Assembly: GCA_965229345.1 (NCBI GenBank)
Contig: OZ245872.1
Coordinates: forward strand, 310,001 to 374,000
DNA length: 64,000 nucleotides
Direction of reading: 5' to 3'
Source: PBB1 sp965229345
GTDB lineage: Bacteria > Pseudomonadota > Gammaproteobacteria > Burkholderiales > Burkholderiaceae_C
The position numbers and the translations under genes are program-made. Within the stretch, counting starts at the first letter, position 1. Every line of letters begins with the position of its first letter. The notes under the pieces were generated by a model. It saw only the letters and a program-made list of their open reading frames with translations, was not told the DNA's origin and made no database searches. Shown in pieces: positions 31,412 through 40,443 of this stretch.

Positions 31412-33862
31412 TCAGTGCAGCATGAAGGCCGACACCACATCGACCGGACGATGCTGGGTCAACCATCCCACCGACCAGTTCGCGAAAGCGTCCGCAGGCA
31501 TCGGCTTGCCCATGTGATAGCCCTGCGCCTGATCGCAGTTCAGTTCGCGCAGCATGTCCCACACCCGAGCGTTCTCGACACCTTCGGCAACAACGGTCAG
31601 GCCCAGGTTGTGGGCGAGGTCGATCGTCGAACGGACGATCTTCGCGTCGTCGGGGTCGGTCTGCATGCTCTTGACGAAGGACTGATCGATCTTCAGCTCG
31701 TCCACTGGCAGGCGCTTCAGGTAGGCCAGCGATGAATAGCCGGTGCCGAAGTCGTCGATCGACAGCTTGAAGCCCAGCGCGCTCAGCCGGTCCAGCGTGG
31801 CCTGGGCGCGTTGCGGGTCGTCCATGATCGCGCTTTCGGTGATCTCCAGGCAAAAGGCCTCGGCCGGCACCTGGTGCTTGACCAGCAGCGCATCGAATTT
31901 CTGCGGCAGATCCTGATCCAGCAGGTCGCGTGTCGACAGGTTCACCGACAAGGTGATCATCAATCCCTCGGCATGGAGCGTGCGCCAGTGGCGTGCCGCT
32001 TCCTCGAAGATCCACATCGTCAGCACGCGGATGAACCCGGTCTGCTCGGCAAAGGGGATGAACTGCATCGGCGGCACCAGACCACGCTGCGGATGCTGCC
32101 AGCGCACCAGCGCCTCGGCACCCACCACCACGCCGGTGCTCAGTGACAGCTTGGGCTGCAGGTACAGCCGCAGTTGGTGGTCGCTCACCGCCAGACGCAT
32201 CTCGGTCAGCAGCGACAGGGTCTGCGCGCTCGCCGCGTCGATCGTCGGGTCGTACATCAGGGCGCCCGCGCTGCGGTGCTTGGCGGAATACATGGCGACT
32301 TCGGCACGACTCAGCAGCATGTCGGCGTCGCTGGCGTGCTGCGGCCAGCAGGCCATGCCGATGCCCGCGCCCATGTCGACGGTGTGTTCCTCCAGCGTCA
32401 ATGGCGCATCGAACGCACTGGTGATGCGCTGCGCGACCGTCTGCGCCAGCTCGGCATCGCCGTTGCGCAGCAGGATGGCGAATTCGTCGCCGCCCAGGCG
32501 AGCCACCATGTCGCCACCGCGCACCGCGTGCTGGGCCAGACGCTGGGCCACTTGCATCAGCAGCAGGTCACCGAAGCGGTAGCCGAGCACGTCGTTGACG
32601 TGTTTGAAGCGATCCAGGTCGAGCATCAGCACGGCCACTGATGCGCTACCCGATGCGCCCCGCGCATCCGAGTGCTTCTGAGCCGCTGCGATCGCGGTGC
32701 TCACCGCGTCGCGAAACTGTGCCCGGTTCGGCAACCCGGTCAACGTGTCCCAGTAAGCCAGCTTCAGGATTTCTTCCTTTTGAGCCGACACGCTGATGCG
32801 CATGCGCTCGAAGGACTGCGACAGCTGCCCGATTTCGTCGCGGCGGTCGCCGTCACCGATCGGCGTCGCGTAATCCCCAGCCCCGAGGCGGTCGGCCGCG
32901 GCAGCCAATTGGTTGAGCGGGGTGATCATCCGATGCGCGGTCAGCGAGCTGCCGATGCCGAAGACCAGGCAGCTGATCACGGTGGTGGCCAGCAACGCCA
33001 CCTGCAGATCGTGCGGAATGCGGGTCGCCGCGTCCACCGACAGGGACGTCAGCGCCAACACGCTGCCATTGTCGGTATCCGTCGTCAGCCAGCGCGGGTG
33101 TACGCCGAGCTCCTCGCCGTTGGCGGTCACCGAAACCATGCGCGCGCCCGCAGCGATCGATTGCCACCCGTGCAGCGACAGCCCTTCGTTGCTCTCGCTC
33201 GGCAGGCTCGACAGCTTCACTTGCCAGGCCGGGCTGTCAGGCGACCGGGTCAGCAGCGTCACCTGCACCGCAGCCAGTGCCTGCATGTCGCTGACCAGTT
33301 GCTCGCCGATGGGGAAACCCATCATCACCCAGCCGACCACCACCGGCGCCTTGATCGGCACCATCACGAACTGGTAGGGCTGACCGGACAACAGGCCAAT
33401 TTCACTGGTGGTCGAGTCGATCGCGTTGCCCGGTCGCATCACCCGGCCCGAAAGGCGAGCAGCCAGCGGGCCCAAGGTATCGAGGTGATCGCCCGTGCTC
33501 GCCTGCAGCGTCAATGCCGTGTCGTACAACGCCACCCGGGTGGCACCGATGCGGCGGCCATGGTTTTCGAGCGCCGAGACGATGGTGTCGGTGTCCTTCG
33601 AATGGATGGCCTCGCGGAACCCAAAGTCGGCGGCCAGCAACCTGGCGCCATCGGTGAGCTTCTGCGCCCGTTGGCTCAACAGGCTGTGCAGCACCCGGTC
33701 ACCGACATCAAGACGAGAAGGCAGCTCTTGATGGGCGTGGGTCGCGAGGCTGGCACGCAGCGCAGAGAACCCCGCCAGTTGCACCACCAACAGCAACCCC
33801 AGAAAGGTCGCGATCAGTCGCGCCTTCAGCGAACAGCGCATCAAGTCGATGAAGCCCGTCAC
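31412..33862 (-). CDS. Membrane GGDEF-EAL protein with periplasmic sensor and HAMP
   Basis: An 816-residue bifunctional c-di-GMP enzyme. Order: cytoplasmic stub, membrane helix (about residues 15-35), a periplasmic sensor of some 240 residues and a second helix (about 285-305, VALLATTVISCLVFGIGSSL). HAMP follows, then a GGDEF domain with intact active site (RLGGDEFAILLR), then an EAL domain with GAEALVRW, DDFGTGYSSLAYLKRLPVDE and VVAEGVEN. Both catalytic signatures are present, so synthesis and hydrolysis are both possible. The start is GTG, overlapping the stop codon of the upstream cupredoxin gene (GTGA), which implies coupled translation and a shared signal. Confidence 0.92.
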   Translation of the reverse strand: MTGFIDLMRCSLKARLIATFLGLLLVVQLAGFSALRASLATHAHQELPSRLDVGDRVLHSLLSQRAQKLTDGARLLAADFGFREAIHSKDTDTIVSALENHGRRIGATRVALYDTALTLQASTGDHLDTLGPLAARLSGRVMRPGNAIDSTTSEIGLLSGQPYQFVMVPIKAPVVVGWVMMGFPIGEQLVSDMQALAAVQVTLLTRSPDSPAWQVKLSSLPSESNEGLSLHGWQSIAAGARMVSVTANGEELGVHPRWLTTDTDNGSVLALTSLSVDAATRIPHDLQVALLATTVISCLVFGIGSSLTAHRMITPLNQLAAAADRLGAGDYATPIGDGDRRDEIGQLSQSFERMRISVSAQKEEILKLAYWDTLTGLPNRAQFRDAVSTAIAAAQKHSDARGASGSASVAVLMLDLDRFKHVNDVLGYRFGDLLLMQVAQRLAQHAVRGGDMVARLGGDEFAILLRNGDAELAQTVAQRITSAFDAPLTLEEHTVDMGAGIGMACWPQHASDADMLLSRAEVAMYSAKHRSAGALMYDPTIDAASAQTLSLLTEMRLAVSDHQLRLYLQPKLSLSTGVVVGAEALVRWQHPQRGLVPPMQFIPFAEQTGFIRVLTMWIFEEAARHWRTLHAEGLMITLSVNLSTRDLLDQDLPQKFDALLVKHQVPAEAFCLEITESAIMDDPQRAQATLDRLSALGFKLSIDDFGTGYSSLAYLKRLPVDELKIDQSFVKSMQTDPDDAKIVRSTIDLAHNLGLTVVAEGVENARVWDMLRELNCDQAQGYHMGKPMPADAFANWSVGWLTQHRPVDVVSAFMLH

Positions 33863-34551
33863 GGTTGCGGCACCAGCGGGTTCATGTCGAATTGCAGACG
33901 CACGGCCTTGTCGATGTTGGCTGCCGTGGCCGTCAGCGGCTGGCTCACGCCGTCCGACACGCCTTGCAGCGCCGGATGCCAGACTTTCAGGTGGTAGTTG
34001 CCCGCCGCCACCGCAGGGACTCGGGCCGTGCCCTCCGCGTCGGTCACGGCGAAGTACGGGGTGTCGACAATGACGACCCAGGCCGCCATCTGATCGTGGA
34101 TGTTGCAGCCCAGCACGGCGATGCCCGTCTTGTCGAACAGAACCGGTTGGGCCGGGACGCCTGAATACAGCTTCAACTCGAAGTTCTTGGTCTGCGAAAA
34201 CGAATAGACGTGGTGGCGCACCGTGTCCTGGTTAGGAAATGCCACGGACGTTCCGACCGTCACCACACTGACGCGCGGCACGAACTGGCGCTTCACCTGG
34301 GCCACCTGGGCGGCCGCCATGGGCTGAACCGGCAATTTGCCGGTCACGGGCTCGATCAGCACCACCGCCTGGGGCAGCGGCTTGCCGGCGGCATCGGTCA
34401 CGTTCACCGTCACCGTACCGGCGCGCACCTGGCCGCAGCACACCAGTGACACCACGGCCCACCACAGCGCTGGGTGCCACCCACCACGGATCCCTCGGAC
34501 GCGAGCTCCGGAAACTGGCGCAGAAATCACGACTGGGGCAGCGCGGTACAT
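33859..34551 (-). CDS. Exported cupredoxin-like protein
   Basis: A 230-residue secreted protein. A signal peptide covers roughly residues 23-45 (ALWWAVVSLVCCGQVRAG). The mature part begins like a CnaB/carboxypeptidase regulatory fold (VTVNVTDAAGKPLPQAVVLI). A type 1 copper site follows: VRHHVYSFSQ supplies one histidine and GCNIHDQM gives Cys-x2-His-x2-Met, the spacing of amicyanin. A final beta segment (AEGTARVPAVAAGNYHLKVW) closes the fold. Such genes are often labelled methylamine-utilisation protein, but no methylamine genes are nearby. It overlaps the c-di-GMP enzyme by four bases. I see no strong ribosome-binding site at the chosen ATG. Confidence 0.8.
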   Translation of the reverse strand: MYRAAPVVISAPVSGARVRGIRGGWHPALWWAVVSLVCCGQVRAGTVTVNVTDAAGKPLPQAVVLIEPVTGKLPVQPMAAAQVAQVKRQFVPRVSVVTVGTSVAFPNQDTVRHHVYSFSQTKNFELKLYSGVPAQPVLFDKTGIAVLGCNIHDQMAAWVVIVDTPYFAVTDAEGTARVPAVAAGNYHLKVWHPALQGVSDGVSQPLTATAANIDKAVRLQFDMNPLVPQP

Positions 34552-34632
34552 GGGCGGGACAGGAACTCGGGGCGCGATGCACGCCTGACCCGGCGGCGAG
34601 GATGCGCCACCGTCTGCTCCGTTTTCGGCCGC

Positions 34633-35760
34633 TCAGCGCGCGACTTGAACCTCGGCGATCACGCCGCCACCCAGGCAGACCTCGCCGTCGTAGAGCACGG
34701 CCGATTGCCCTGGCGTGACCGCCCATTGCACCTCGGCGAAGCGCAGCTCGAACCGCGCGGCTGCTGGCGGGGTCTCGGCCGCCGCCAGCGTGCAGGCAGC
34801 GTCGGCCTGCCGGTAGCGCGTTTTGGCGGCCAGCGCACCGGGCTGTGGCGGCACCCCGGCGATCCAGCTGGCGTCGTCGGCCACCAGCGTCGTGCTCTGC
34901 AGCCAGGGGTGGTCGTGGCCCTGAACGACATACAAGGTGTTGGCGGCCATGTCCTTGCGGGCGGTGAACCAGGGCGCGTGATCGCCCCCACCGCGCACCT
35001 GCGCCCGTGGCTTCAGGCCGCCGATGCCGATGCCCTTGCGCTGACCCAGCGTGTAGAAGCTCAGCCCGACGTGCTCGCCGATCACCCGGCCGCGGTCGTC
35101 CTTGATCGGACCCGGCGTGTGCGCGAGGTAGCGGTTGAGAAACTCGCGAAACGGCCGCTCGCCGATGAAGCAGATGCCGGTGCTGTCCTTCTTCTTCGCA
35201 TTCGGCAGGCCGATCTCGGCGGCGATGCGCCGAACTTCGGTCTTGGGCAATTCACCGACCGGGAACAGCGTCTTCGACAGTTGTGCCTGGTTCAGCCGGT
35301 GCAGAAAGTAGCTCTGGTCCTTCAGCGGGTCCAGGCCCTTGAGCAGCTGGAACGAGCTGCCCACTGGCCTCACGCGCGCGTAATGTCCGGTCGCGATGCA
35401 CTCGGCACCGAGCCGCATCGCATGGTCGAGGAAGGCCTTGAACTTGATCTCGGCGTTGCACAGCACGTCGGGGTTCGGCGTGCGGCCCGCCTGGTACTCG
35501 CGCAGAAAGTCCGCGAACACCCGGTCCTTGTAGTCGGCCGCGAAATTGACGTGCTCGATGTCGATGCCCAGCACGTCGGCGACCGAGGCGGCATCGAGAA
35601 AGTCCTGCCGGGAGGAGCAGTACTCGCTGTCGTCGTCATCCTCCCAGTTTTTCATGAAGATGCCGATGACCTCGTGCCCCTGCTGCTTCAGCAGGTGCGC
35701 ACTGACTGCGGAGTCCACACCGCCACTCAGGCCCACCACCACCCGTCGCTTCGAGCTCAC
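34633..35760 (-). CDS. mnmA: tRNA-uridine 2-sulfurtransferase MnmA
   Basis: Thiolates U34 of tRNA-Lys, -Glu and -Gln. The GTG start at 35760 (VSSKRRVVVGLSGGVDSAVS) overlaps the nudJ stop codon (GTGA) and fits the family N-terminus; 375 residues. The ATP-pyrophosphatase loop GLSGGVDSAV, the first catalytic Cys in NPDVLCNAEIKF and the second in DSTGICFIGERPF are present, as is the GHYARV motif. The nudJ-mnmA pairing is the same as in E. coli. Confidence 0.96.
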   Translation of the reverse strand: MSSKRRVVVGLSGGVDSAVSAHLLKQQGHEVIGIFMKNWEDDDDSEYCSSRQDFLDAASVADVLGIDIEHVNFAADYKDRVFADFLREYQAGRTPNPDVLCNAEIKFKAFLDHAMRLGAECIATGHYARVRPVGSSFQLLKGLDPLKDQSYFLHRLNQAQLSKTLFPVGELPKTEVRRIAAEIGLPNAKKKDSTGICFIGERPFREFLNRYLAHTPGPIKDDRGRVIGEHVGLSFYTLGQRKGIGIGGLKPRAQVRGGGDHAPWFTARKDMAANTLYVVQGHDHPWLQSTTLVADDASWIAGVPPQPGALAAKTRYRQADAACTLAAAETPPAAARFELRFAEVQWAVTPGQSAVLYDGEVCLGGGVIAEVQVAR

Positions 35761-36257
35761 GACAGCAGATCCGGCATGTACACGCTCGCCTCGGTCGTGA
35801 TCAGCGTCAGCGGATACCGCTTGCCGGCGACGTGGTCCTCGATGCTTTGCAACACCATCGTGCTGCGGTGCCTCGCCGTGCTGGCGCGCACTTCGTCCAG
35901 TGTCATCCACAGTGTGCGCACGATCCCGTGGTCGAGCGTGCGGCCTGGCAACGGCTCACCGACCGTTCCGGCGTACGCGATGCGCAGATACGTGACGTCC
36001 TCGCCGCGCTCCGGCCGCTGGAAACGCCCGAGGTAGATGCCGACCACAGCCAGCGGGGTGAATTCGCAGGCGGTTTCCTCCAGCACCTCGCGCACCGCGC
36101 CTTCCTGCGGCGACTCGGCCGGATCGAGGTGTCCGGCCGGGTTGTTCAGCCGCAGGCCTTCCGGGGTGTGCTCTTCGATCAGCAGAAAGCGACCGTCCTT
36201 TTCGATGACGGCCGCCACGGTGACGTTGGGTTTCCAGCGCTTTTTCATGGCCTTCAT
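35757..36257 (-). CDS. nudJ: NUDIX hydrolase, NudJ-like
   Basis: A 166-residue phosphohydrolase that in E. coli acts on thiamine pyrophosphate precursors and nucleoside di/triphosphates. The Nudix box is complete from GHLDPAESPQEGAVREVLEE through TACEF, with the REVLEE metal ligands. ATGs at 36257 and 36248 are both possible; neither has a decisive ribosome-binding site. It overlaps mnmA by four bases and diverges from pntAA across 161 bases that should hold both promoters. Confidence 0.9.
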   Translation of the reverse strand: MKAMKKRWKPNVTVAAVIEKDGRFLLIEEHTPEGLRLNNPAGHLDPAESPQEGAVREVLEETACEFTPLAVVGIYLGRFQRPERGEDVTYLRIAYAGTVGEPLPGRTLDHGIVRTLWMTLDEVRASTARHRSTMVLQSIEDHVAGKRYPLTLITTEASVYMPDLLS

Positions 36258-36418
36258 GGTAGCGGTGGGTCGCCGATCAGCCTGCTGCCAGTGTTACTGA
36301 CGGGCACCTCGGTCGATGGGGAGAGCATGCGGGCTGCTGCGAACCCCGTAATCTGGGGACAATAGCGGCTTGGAGGAGCGGCGCAGGGGGCGCTCTCGAT
36401 GGGTCTGAGGAGGCATTG

Positions 36419-37546
36419 ATGCTGATAGGCGTTCCGCTCGAAACGGCAGCAGGAGAAGCGCGGGTGGCCGTCACGCCCGAAACCGCCAAGAAGCTGAAGG
36501 CCCTGGGTCACACGCTGCGCATCCAGTCGGGTGCGGGGGTGGCAGCCAGCGCCACCGACGAGGCCTACACCGCCGTCGGCGCCGAGATCACCGACGCGGC
36601 GGGTGCCTTCGGGTGCGAGCTGGTGTTGAAGGTGCGCGCGCCCGGCGAAGCCGAGTTGCCGCTCTTCAAACCCGGGACCGCACTGGTCGGCATGCTCAAC
36701 CCGTTCGATGCCGAGGGCCTGCAACGGCTGGCGGCAGCGGGTCTCATCAGTTTCGCGCTCGAGGCCGCACCGCGCACCACCCGTGCGCAAAGCATGGACG
36801 TGCTGAGTTCGCAGGCCAACATCGCTGGCTACAAGGCGGTGATGATCGCGGCCGACCGCTACCAGCGCTTCTTTCCGATGCTGATGACGGCCGCCGGCAC
36901 GGTGAAAGCCGCCCGGGTGGTGATCCTGGGCGTGGGCGTGGCCGGGTTGCAGGCGATTGCCACGGCCAAGCGGCTGGGCGCGGTGATCGAAGCCAGCGAC
37001 GTGCGCCCCAGCGTGAAGGAGCAGGTCGAATCGCTGGGCGCCAAGTACATCGAGGTGTCCTACGACACCCCGGAAGAGAAGGAAGCTGCGGTTGGCGTCG
37101 GTGGCTACGCGAAGCCGATGCCGCAAAGCTGGCTGGACCGCCAGAAGATCGAAGTGGCCAAGCGGGTGGCCGCCGCCGACATCGTCATCTCCACCGCCTT
37201 GATCCCTGGACGTGCCGCGCCCACGCTGATCACCGAGGACATGGTCAAGGCCATGAAGCCGGGTTCGGTGATCGTCGACATCGCAGCCGGCAAAGGCCCG
37301 AACGGCGGCGGCAACTGCCCGCTGTCGGAGGCCGACAAGACGGTGGTCAAGCATGGCGTCACCATCGTCGGTGAAACCAACCTGCCGGCCCTGGTGGCCG
37401 CCGACGCGTCGGCGCTGTATGCGCGCAACGTGATCGACTTCCTGAAGCTGGTGATCACCAAAGAGGGCGCGTTCAACGTGCCGATGGACGACGACATCGT
37501 GGCCGCCTGCCTGATGACCCAGGCCGGTGAAGTCAAGAGAAAGTAA
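36419..37546 (+). CDS. pntAA: Proton-translocating transhydrogenase, subunit alpha part 1
   Basis: The NAD(H)-binding domain I of the membrane transhydrogenase, which uses the proton gradient to make NADPH. The 375 residues start MLIGVPLETAAGEARVAVTP, with a GAGGAGG ribosome-binding site immediately upstream. Key stretches are RAQSMDVLSSQANIAGYKAV and the nucleotide fold VVILGVGVAGLQAIATAKRL. It is the first gene of a three-gene set (alpha1-alpha2-beta), the split form seen in Rhodospirillum rather than the two-gene E. coli form. Confidence 0.97.
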   Translation: MLIGVPLETAAGEARVAVTPETAKKLKALGHTLRIQSGAGVAASATDEAYTAVGAEITDAAGAFGCELVLKVRAPGEAELPLFKPGTALVGMLNPFDAEGLQRLAAAGLISFALEAAPRTTRAQSMDVLSSQANIAGYKAVMIAADRYQRFFPMLMTAAGTVKAARVVILGVGVAGLQAIATAKRLGAVIEASDVRPSVKEQVESLGAKYIEVSYDTPEEKEAAVGVGGYAKPMPQSWLDRQKIEVAKRVAAADIVISTALIPGRAAPTLITEDMVKAMKPGSVIVDIAAGKGPNGGGNCPLSEADKTVVKHGVTIVGETNLPALVAADASALYARNVIDFLKLVITKEGAFNVPMDDDIVAACLMTQAGEVKRK

Positions 37547-37561
37547 ACGGAACGACATCCC

Positions 37562-37882
37562 ATGGACATCATCTCGCCGACGATCACCAACCTGATCATC
37601 TTCGTGCTGGCGATCTACGTCGGCTACCACGTCGTCTGGACGGTCACCCCTGCGCTGCACACGCCGCTGATGGCGGTGACGAACGCGATCTCGGCGATCG
37701 TCATCGTCGGCGCGATGCTGGCGGCTGCGCTCACTGAAACCACGCTCGGCAAGACGATGGGCGTGCTGGCGGTGGCGCTGGCGGCGGTGAATGTGTTCGG
37801 CGGCTTCCTGGTCACGCGGCGCATGCTGGAGATGTTCAAGAAGAAGGACAGGAAGGCATCGGCCACGGAGGGCGCCAAGTGA
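37562..37882 (+). CDS. pntAB: Proton-translocating transhydrogenase, subunit alpha part 2
   Basis: A 106-residue inner-membrane protein with three hydrophobic helices (NLIIFVLAIYVGYHVVWTV; LMAVTNAISAIVIVGAMLAA; GVLAVALAAVNVFGGFLVTR) forming the alpha share of the proton channel. It begins 15 bases after pntAA, and its last codons overlap the pntB start (GTGA). Confidence 0.95.
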   Translation: MDIISPTITNLIIFVLAIYVGYHVVWTVTPALHTPLMAVTNAISAIVIVGAMLAAALTETTLGKTMGVLAVALAAVNVFGGFLVTRRMLEMFKKKDRKASATEGAK

Positions 37883-39318
37883 GCCTGAACCTCGTCACGC
37901 TGCTCTATCTGATTGCGAGCGTCTGCTTCATTCAGGCGCTCAAGGGCCTGAGCCACCCGACGACCTCGATCCGCGGCAACCTGTTCGGCATGGTCGGCAT
38001 GGCGATCGCCGTGGCGACCACCGCGGCGCTGATCGTCAAGCTCGCCGGCGGTCACGTCGGTGGCATGGCCTACGTGCTGGGCGCACTGGTGGTGGGCGGC
38101 GGCATCGGCGCCACCATGGCCAACCGCGTCGAGATGACCAAGATGCCAGAGCTCGTCGCCTTCATGCACAGCATGATCGGTCTGGCGGCGGTGTTCATCG
38201 CGGTGGCTGCGGTGGCCGAGCCCTACGCGTTCGGCATCGTGGCGCACCCGATCGATGGGCTGGTCGCGCCGATTCCCACGGGCAACCGGCTGGAGCTGTT
38301 CCTGGGCGCAGCCATCGGGGCCATCACCTTCAGCGGCTCGGTGATCGCCTTCGGCAAACTCAGCGGCAAGTACAAGTTCCGGCTGTTCCAGGGCGCGCCG
38401 GTGCAGTTTGCCGGGCAGCACAAGCTGAACCTGGTCCTCGGCCTGAGCCTGCTCGGCCTGGGCCTGGTGTTCATGTTCACCGGCAGCTGGACCGCGTTCT
38501 TCGCCATGCTGGCGCTGGCCTTCGTGATGGGCGTGTTGATCATCATCCCGATCGGCGGTGCGGACATGCCGGTGGTGGTCTCGATGCTCAACAGCTACTC
38601 GGGCTGGGCGGCCGCGGGCATCGGCTTCAGCCTGAACAACGCGATGCTGATCATTGCCGGCAGCCTGGTGGGCAGCTCGGGCGCGATCCTGAGCTACATC
38701 ATGTGCAAGGCGATGAACCGCTCGTTCTTCAACGTGATCGGCGGCGGCTTCGGTGGCGAATCAGCCGCCGCGGGCGGCGCCAAGGCCGAGGCGCGACCGG
38801 TCAAGAGTGGCAGTGCGGACGACGCGGCCTTCGTGCTGGGCAATGCAGAAACCGTGGTCATCGTGCCGGGTTACGGCCTCGCGGTCGCCCGCGCCCAGCA
38901 TGCGGTGAAGGAACTGGCCGCCAAGCTGACCGAAAAGGGCATCACGGTGAAGTACGCGATCCATCCGGTCGCTGGCCGCATGCCGGGCCACATGAACGTG
39001 CTGCTGGCCGAGGCCGAGGTGCCGTACGACCAGGTGTTCGAGATGGAAGACATCAACGGCGAGTTCGGCCAGGCGGATGTGGCGATCATCCTCGGCGCCA
39101 ACGACGTGGTGAACCCGGCGGCACTCACCAAGGGCAGCCCGATCTACGGCATGCCGATCCTGGAGGCCTACAAGGCCAAGACCATCATCGTCAACAAGCG
39201 CTCGATGGCCGCAGGCTATGCCGGCCTCGACAACGAGCTGTTCTACATGGACAAGACCATGATGGTGTTCGGCGATGCGAAGAAGGTCGTCGAGGACATG
39301 GTCAAGGCGATCGAGTGA
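37879..39318 (+). CDS. pntB: Proton-translocating transhydrogenase, subunit beta
   Basis: The 479-residue beta subunit with about nine membrane helices (residues 1-260) and the cytoplasmic NADP(H)-binding domain III at the C-terminus. Recognisable segments are TANRVEMTKMPELVAFMHSM-like in the membrane part, VVSMLNSYSGWAAAGIGFSL, and in domain III VIVPGYGLAVARAQHAVKEL, HPVAGRMPGHMNVLLAEA and ILGANDVVNPAA. The start codon is GTG, overlapping the pntAB stop codon. Confidence 0.97.
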   Translation: MSLNLVTLLYLIASVCFIQALKGLSHPTTSIRGNLFGMVGMAIAVATTAALIVKLAGGHVGGMAYVLGALVVGGGIGATMANRVEMTKMPELVAFMHSMIGLAAVFIAVAAVAEPYAFGIVAHPIDGLVAPIPTGNRLELFLGAAIGAITFSGSVIAFGKLSGKYKFRLFQGAPVQFAGQHKLNLVLGLSLLGLGLVFMFTGSWTAFFAMLALAFVMGVLIIIPIGGADMPVVVSMLNSYSGWAAAGIGFSLNNAMLIIAGSLVGSSGAILSYIMCKAMNRSFFNVIGGGFGGESAAAGGAKAEARPVKSGSADDAAFVLGNAETVVIVPGYGLAVARAQHAVKELAAKLTEKGITVKYAIHPVAGRMPGHMNVLLAEAEVPYDQVFEMEDINGEFGQADVAIILGANDVVNPAALTKGSPIYGMPILEAYKAKTIIVNKRSMAAGYAGLDNELFYMDKTMMVFGDAKKVVEDMVKAIE

Positions 39319-39361
39319 TGTAGTCGGGGCGGTCGGGTACGAACCTTGCAAATTCCCGTCG

Positions 39362-40303
39362 ATGCTGGCGGGACACAAGAACTCATCGACACGCACCGCC
39401 GTCATCGCCGGCGCTGTCGACACGCTGATCACGCTCGGCGCGCTGCTGGCGGCGCAGTCGTCGGTGCTGTTGGCCGACTTCCTGAAGACGGCACTCGAGT
39501 TCGTCGCGGTGCTGCTGGCCTGGCTGGCCATGCGGCACCTGGCGCGTGGCGCGGGTGAGGCCTACGACTACGGCATCGGCAAGCTGGAAAACCTGTCGAG
39601 TCTGATCGTGGCGGCCCTGATGGGGCTGGTGTTCATCGTCATCGCAGTCAACGCGGTGCGAGGGCTGTTGTCGCCGTCGCACGTCGGCGGCATCGGCGTC
39701 GCCATCAGCTTGGTGGCGCAACTGGTCTTTGGCAGCATCAACGGCTGGCTGTGGCGGCGCTGCCGGCTGGCCGCTCAGGCGGAAGACTCGCCACTGATGG
39801 CCTCGCAGGCCAAGCTGTTCTTCACCAAGCTGTTCGGCAATGTGTTCATCTTCGGGTCGCTGGCGCTGAGCCTGCTGCTGGCCGATCAGGCCTGGTCGGT
39901 CTACATCGACCCGATCGCTTCGCTGGTGATTGCCGGCAGCATCCTGATTTCAGCCGTTGGGGTCTTTTCGAGTTCGGTCTACGACCTGCTCGACGGCACG
40001 CTGGAAGAGAAGGACAAGCTCGACATCATGCGTGAGCTGGTGCTGCACTTTCACCGCTACGACCGGCTGTACGGCGTGCGGTCGCGGCGCGCTGGCAACC
40101 GGGTGTTCATCGACATCCATGTCGGCTTCGATGCCGAGCGGCGCATCGGCGACGTCGAACAGGACATCGCCGCGATACGCGCCGGTGTGATGCGCCACTT
40201 CAAGAACGCCTGTGTGACGGTGGTGCTCGGGCCGGAGCATTCCGCAGCTTCCGATGGCGCGGGCGCCGAGCCGGCAACCCTGTCGCGCCTGGCCGCCAGG
40301 TAG
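39362..40303 (+). CDS. CDF-fold membrane protein lacking canonical metal ligands
   Basis: A 313-residue protein with about six membrane helices and a C-terminal alpha-beta domain like that of cation diffusion facilitators (YGVRSRRAGNRVFIDIHVGF). The fold marks LLADFLKTALEFVAVLLAWL, YDYGIGKLENLSSLIVAAL and VYIDPIASLVIAGSILISAV are clear. The transport site is not: the helix 2 pair (His/Asp-xxx-Asp) reads Lys42-xxx-Glu46 by my alignment. The helix 5 His-xxx-Asp is replaced in KLFFTKLFGN by hydrophobic residues and a lysine. I chose ATG 39362; no Shine-Dalgarno is evident. The substrate, if any, is unknown. Confidence 0.8.
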   Translation: MLAGHKNSSTRTAVIAGAVDTLITLGALLAAQSSVLLADFLKTALEFVAVLLAWLAMRHLARGAGEAYDYGIGKLENLSSLIVAALMGLVFIVIAVNAVRGLLSPSHVGGIGVAISLVAQLVFGSINGWLWRRCRLAAQAEDSPLMASQAKLFFTKLFGNVFIFGSLALSLLLADQAWSVYIDPIASLVIAGSILISAVGVFSSSVYDLLDGTLEEKDKLDIMRELVLHFHRYDRLYGVRSRRAGNRVFIDIHVGFDAERRIGDVEQDIAAIRAGVMRHFKNACVTVVLGPEHSAASDGAGAEPATLSRLAAR

Positions 40304-40443
40304 GCCACCGGCCGCGCAGCGCTCGCCGCGCTCGACTCTGGATTTCAGGCCACTGCGACGGCGCAGGCAAGCTGTCGGATCACCCGATGGCGGGTCTTGG
40401 GCGATCCCTCAGAATGCGGCGTTCGCAATGGAGCCGGGGCGCC

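Noticed and set aside
33859..34551. Methylamine-utilisation protein as the function of the cupredoxin gene
   Set aside because: The amicyanin-like copper motif explains such a label, but no mau genes are present and the partner is a c-di-GMP enzyme.
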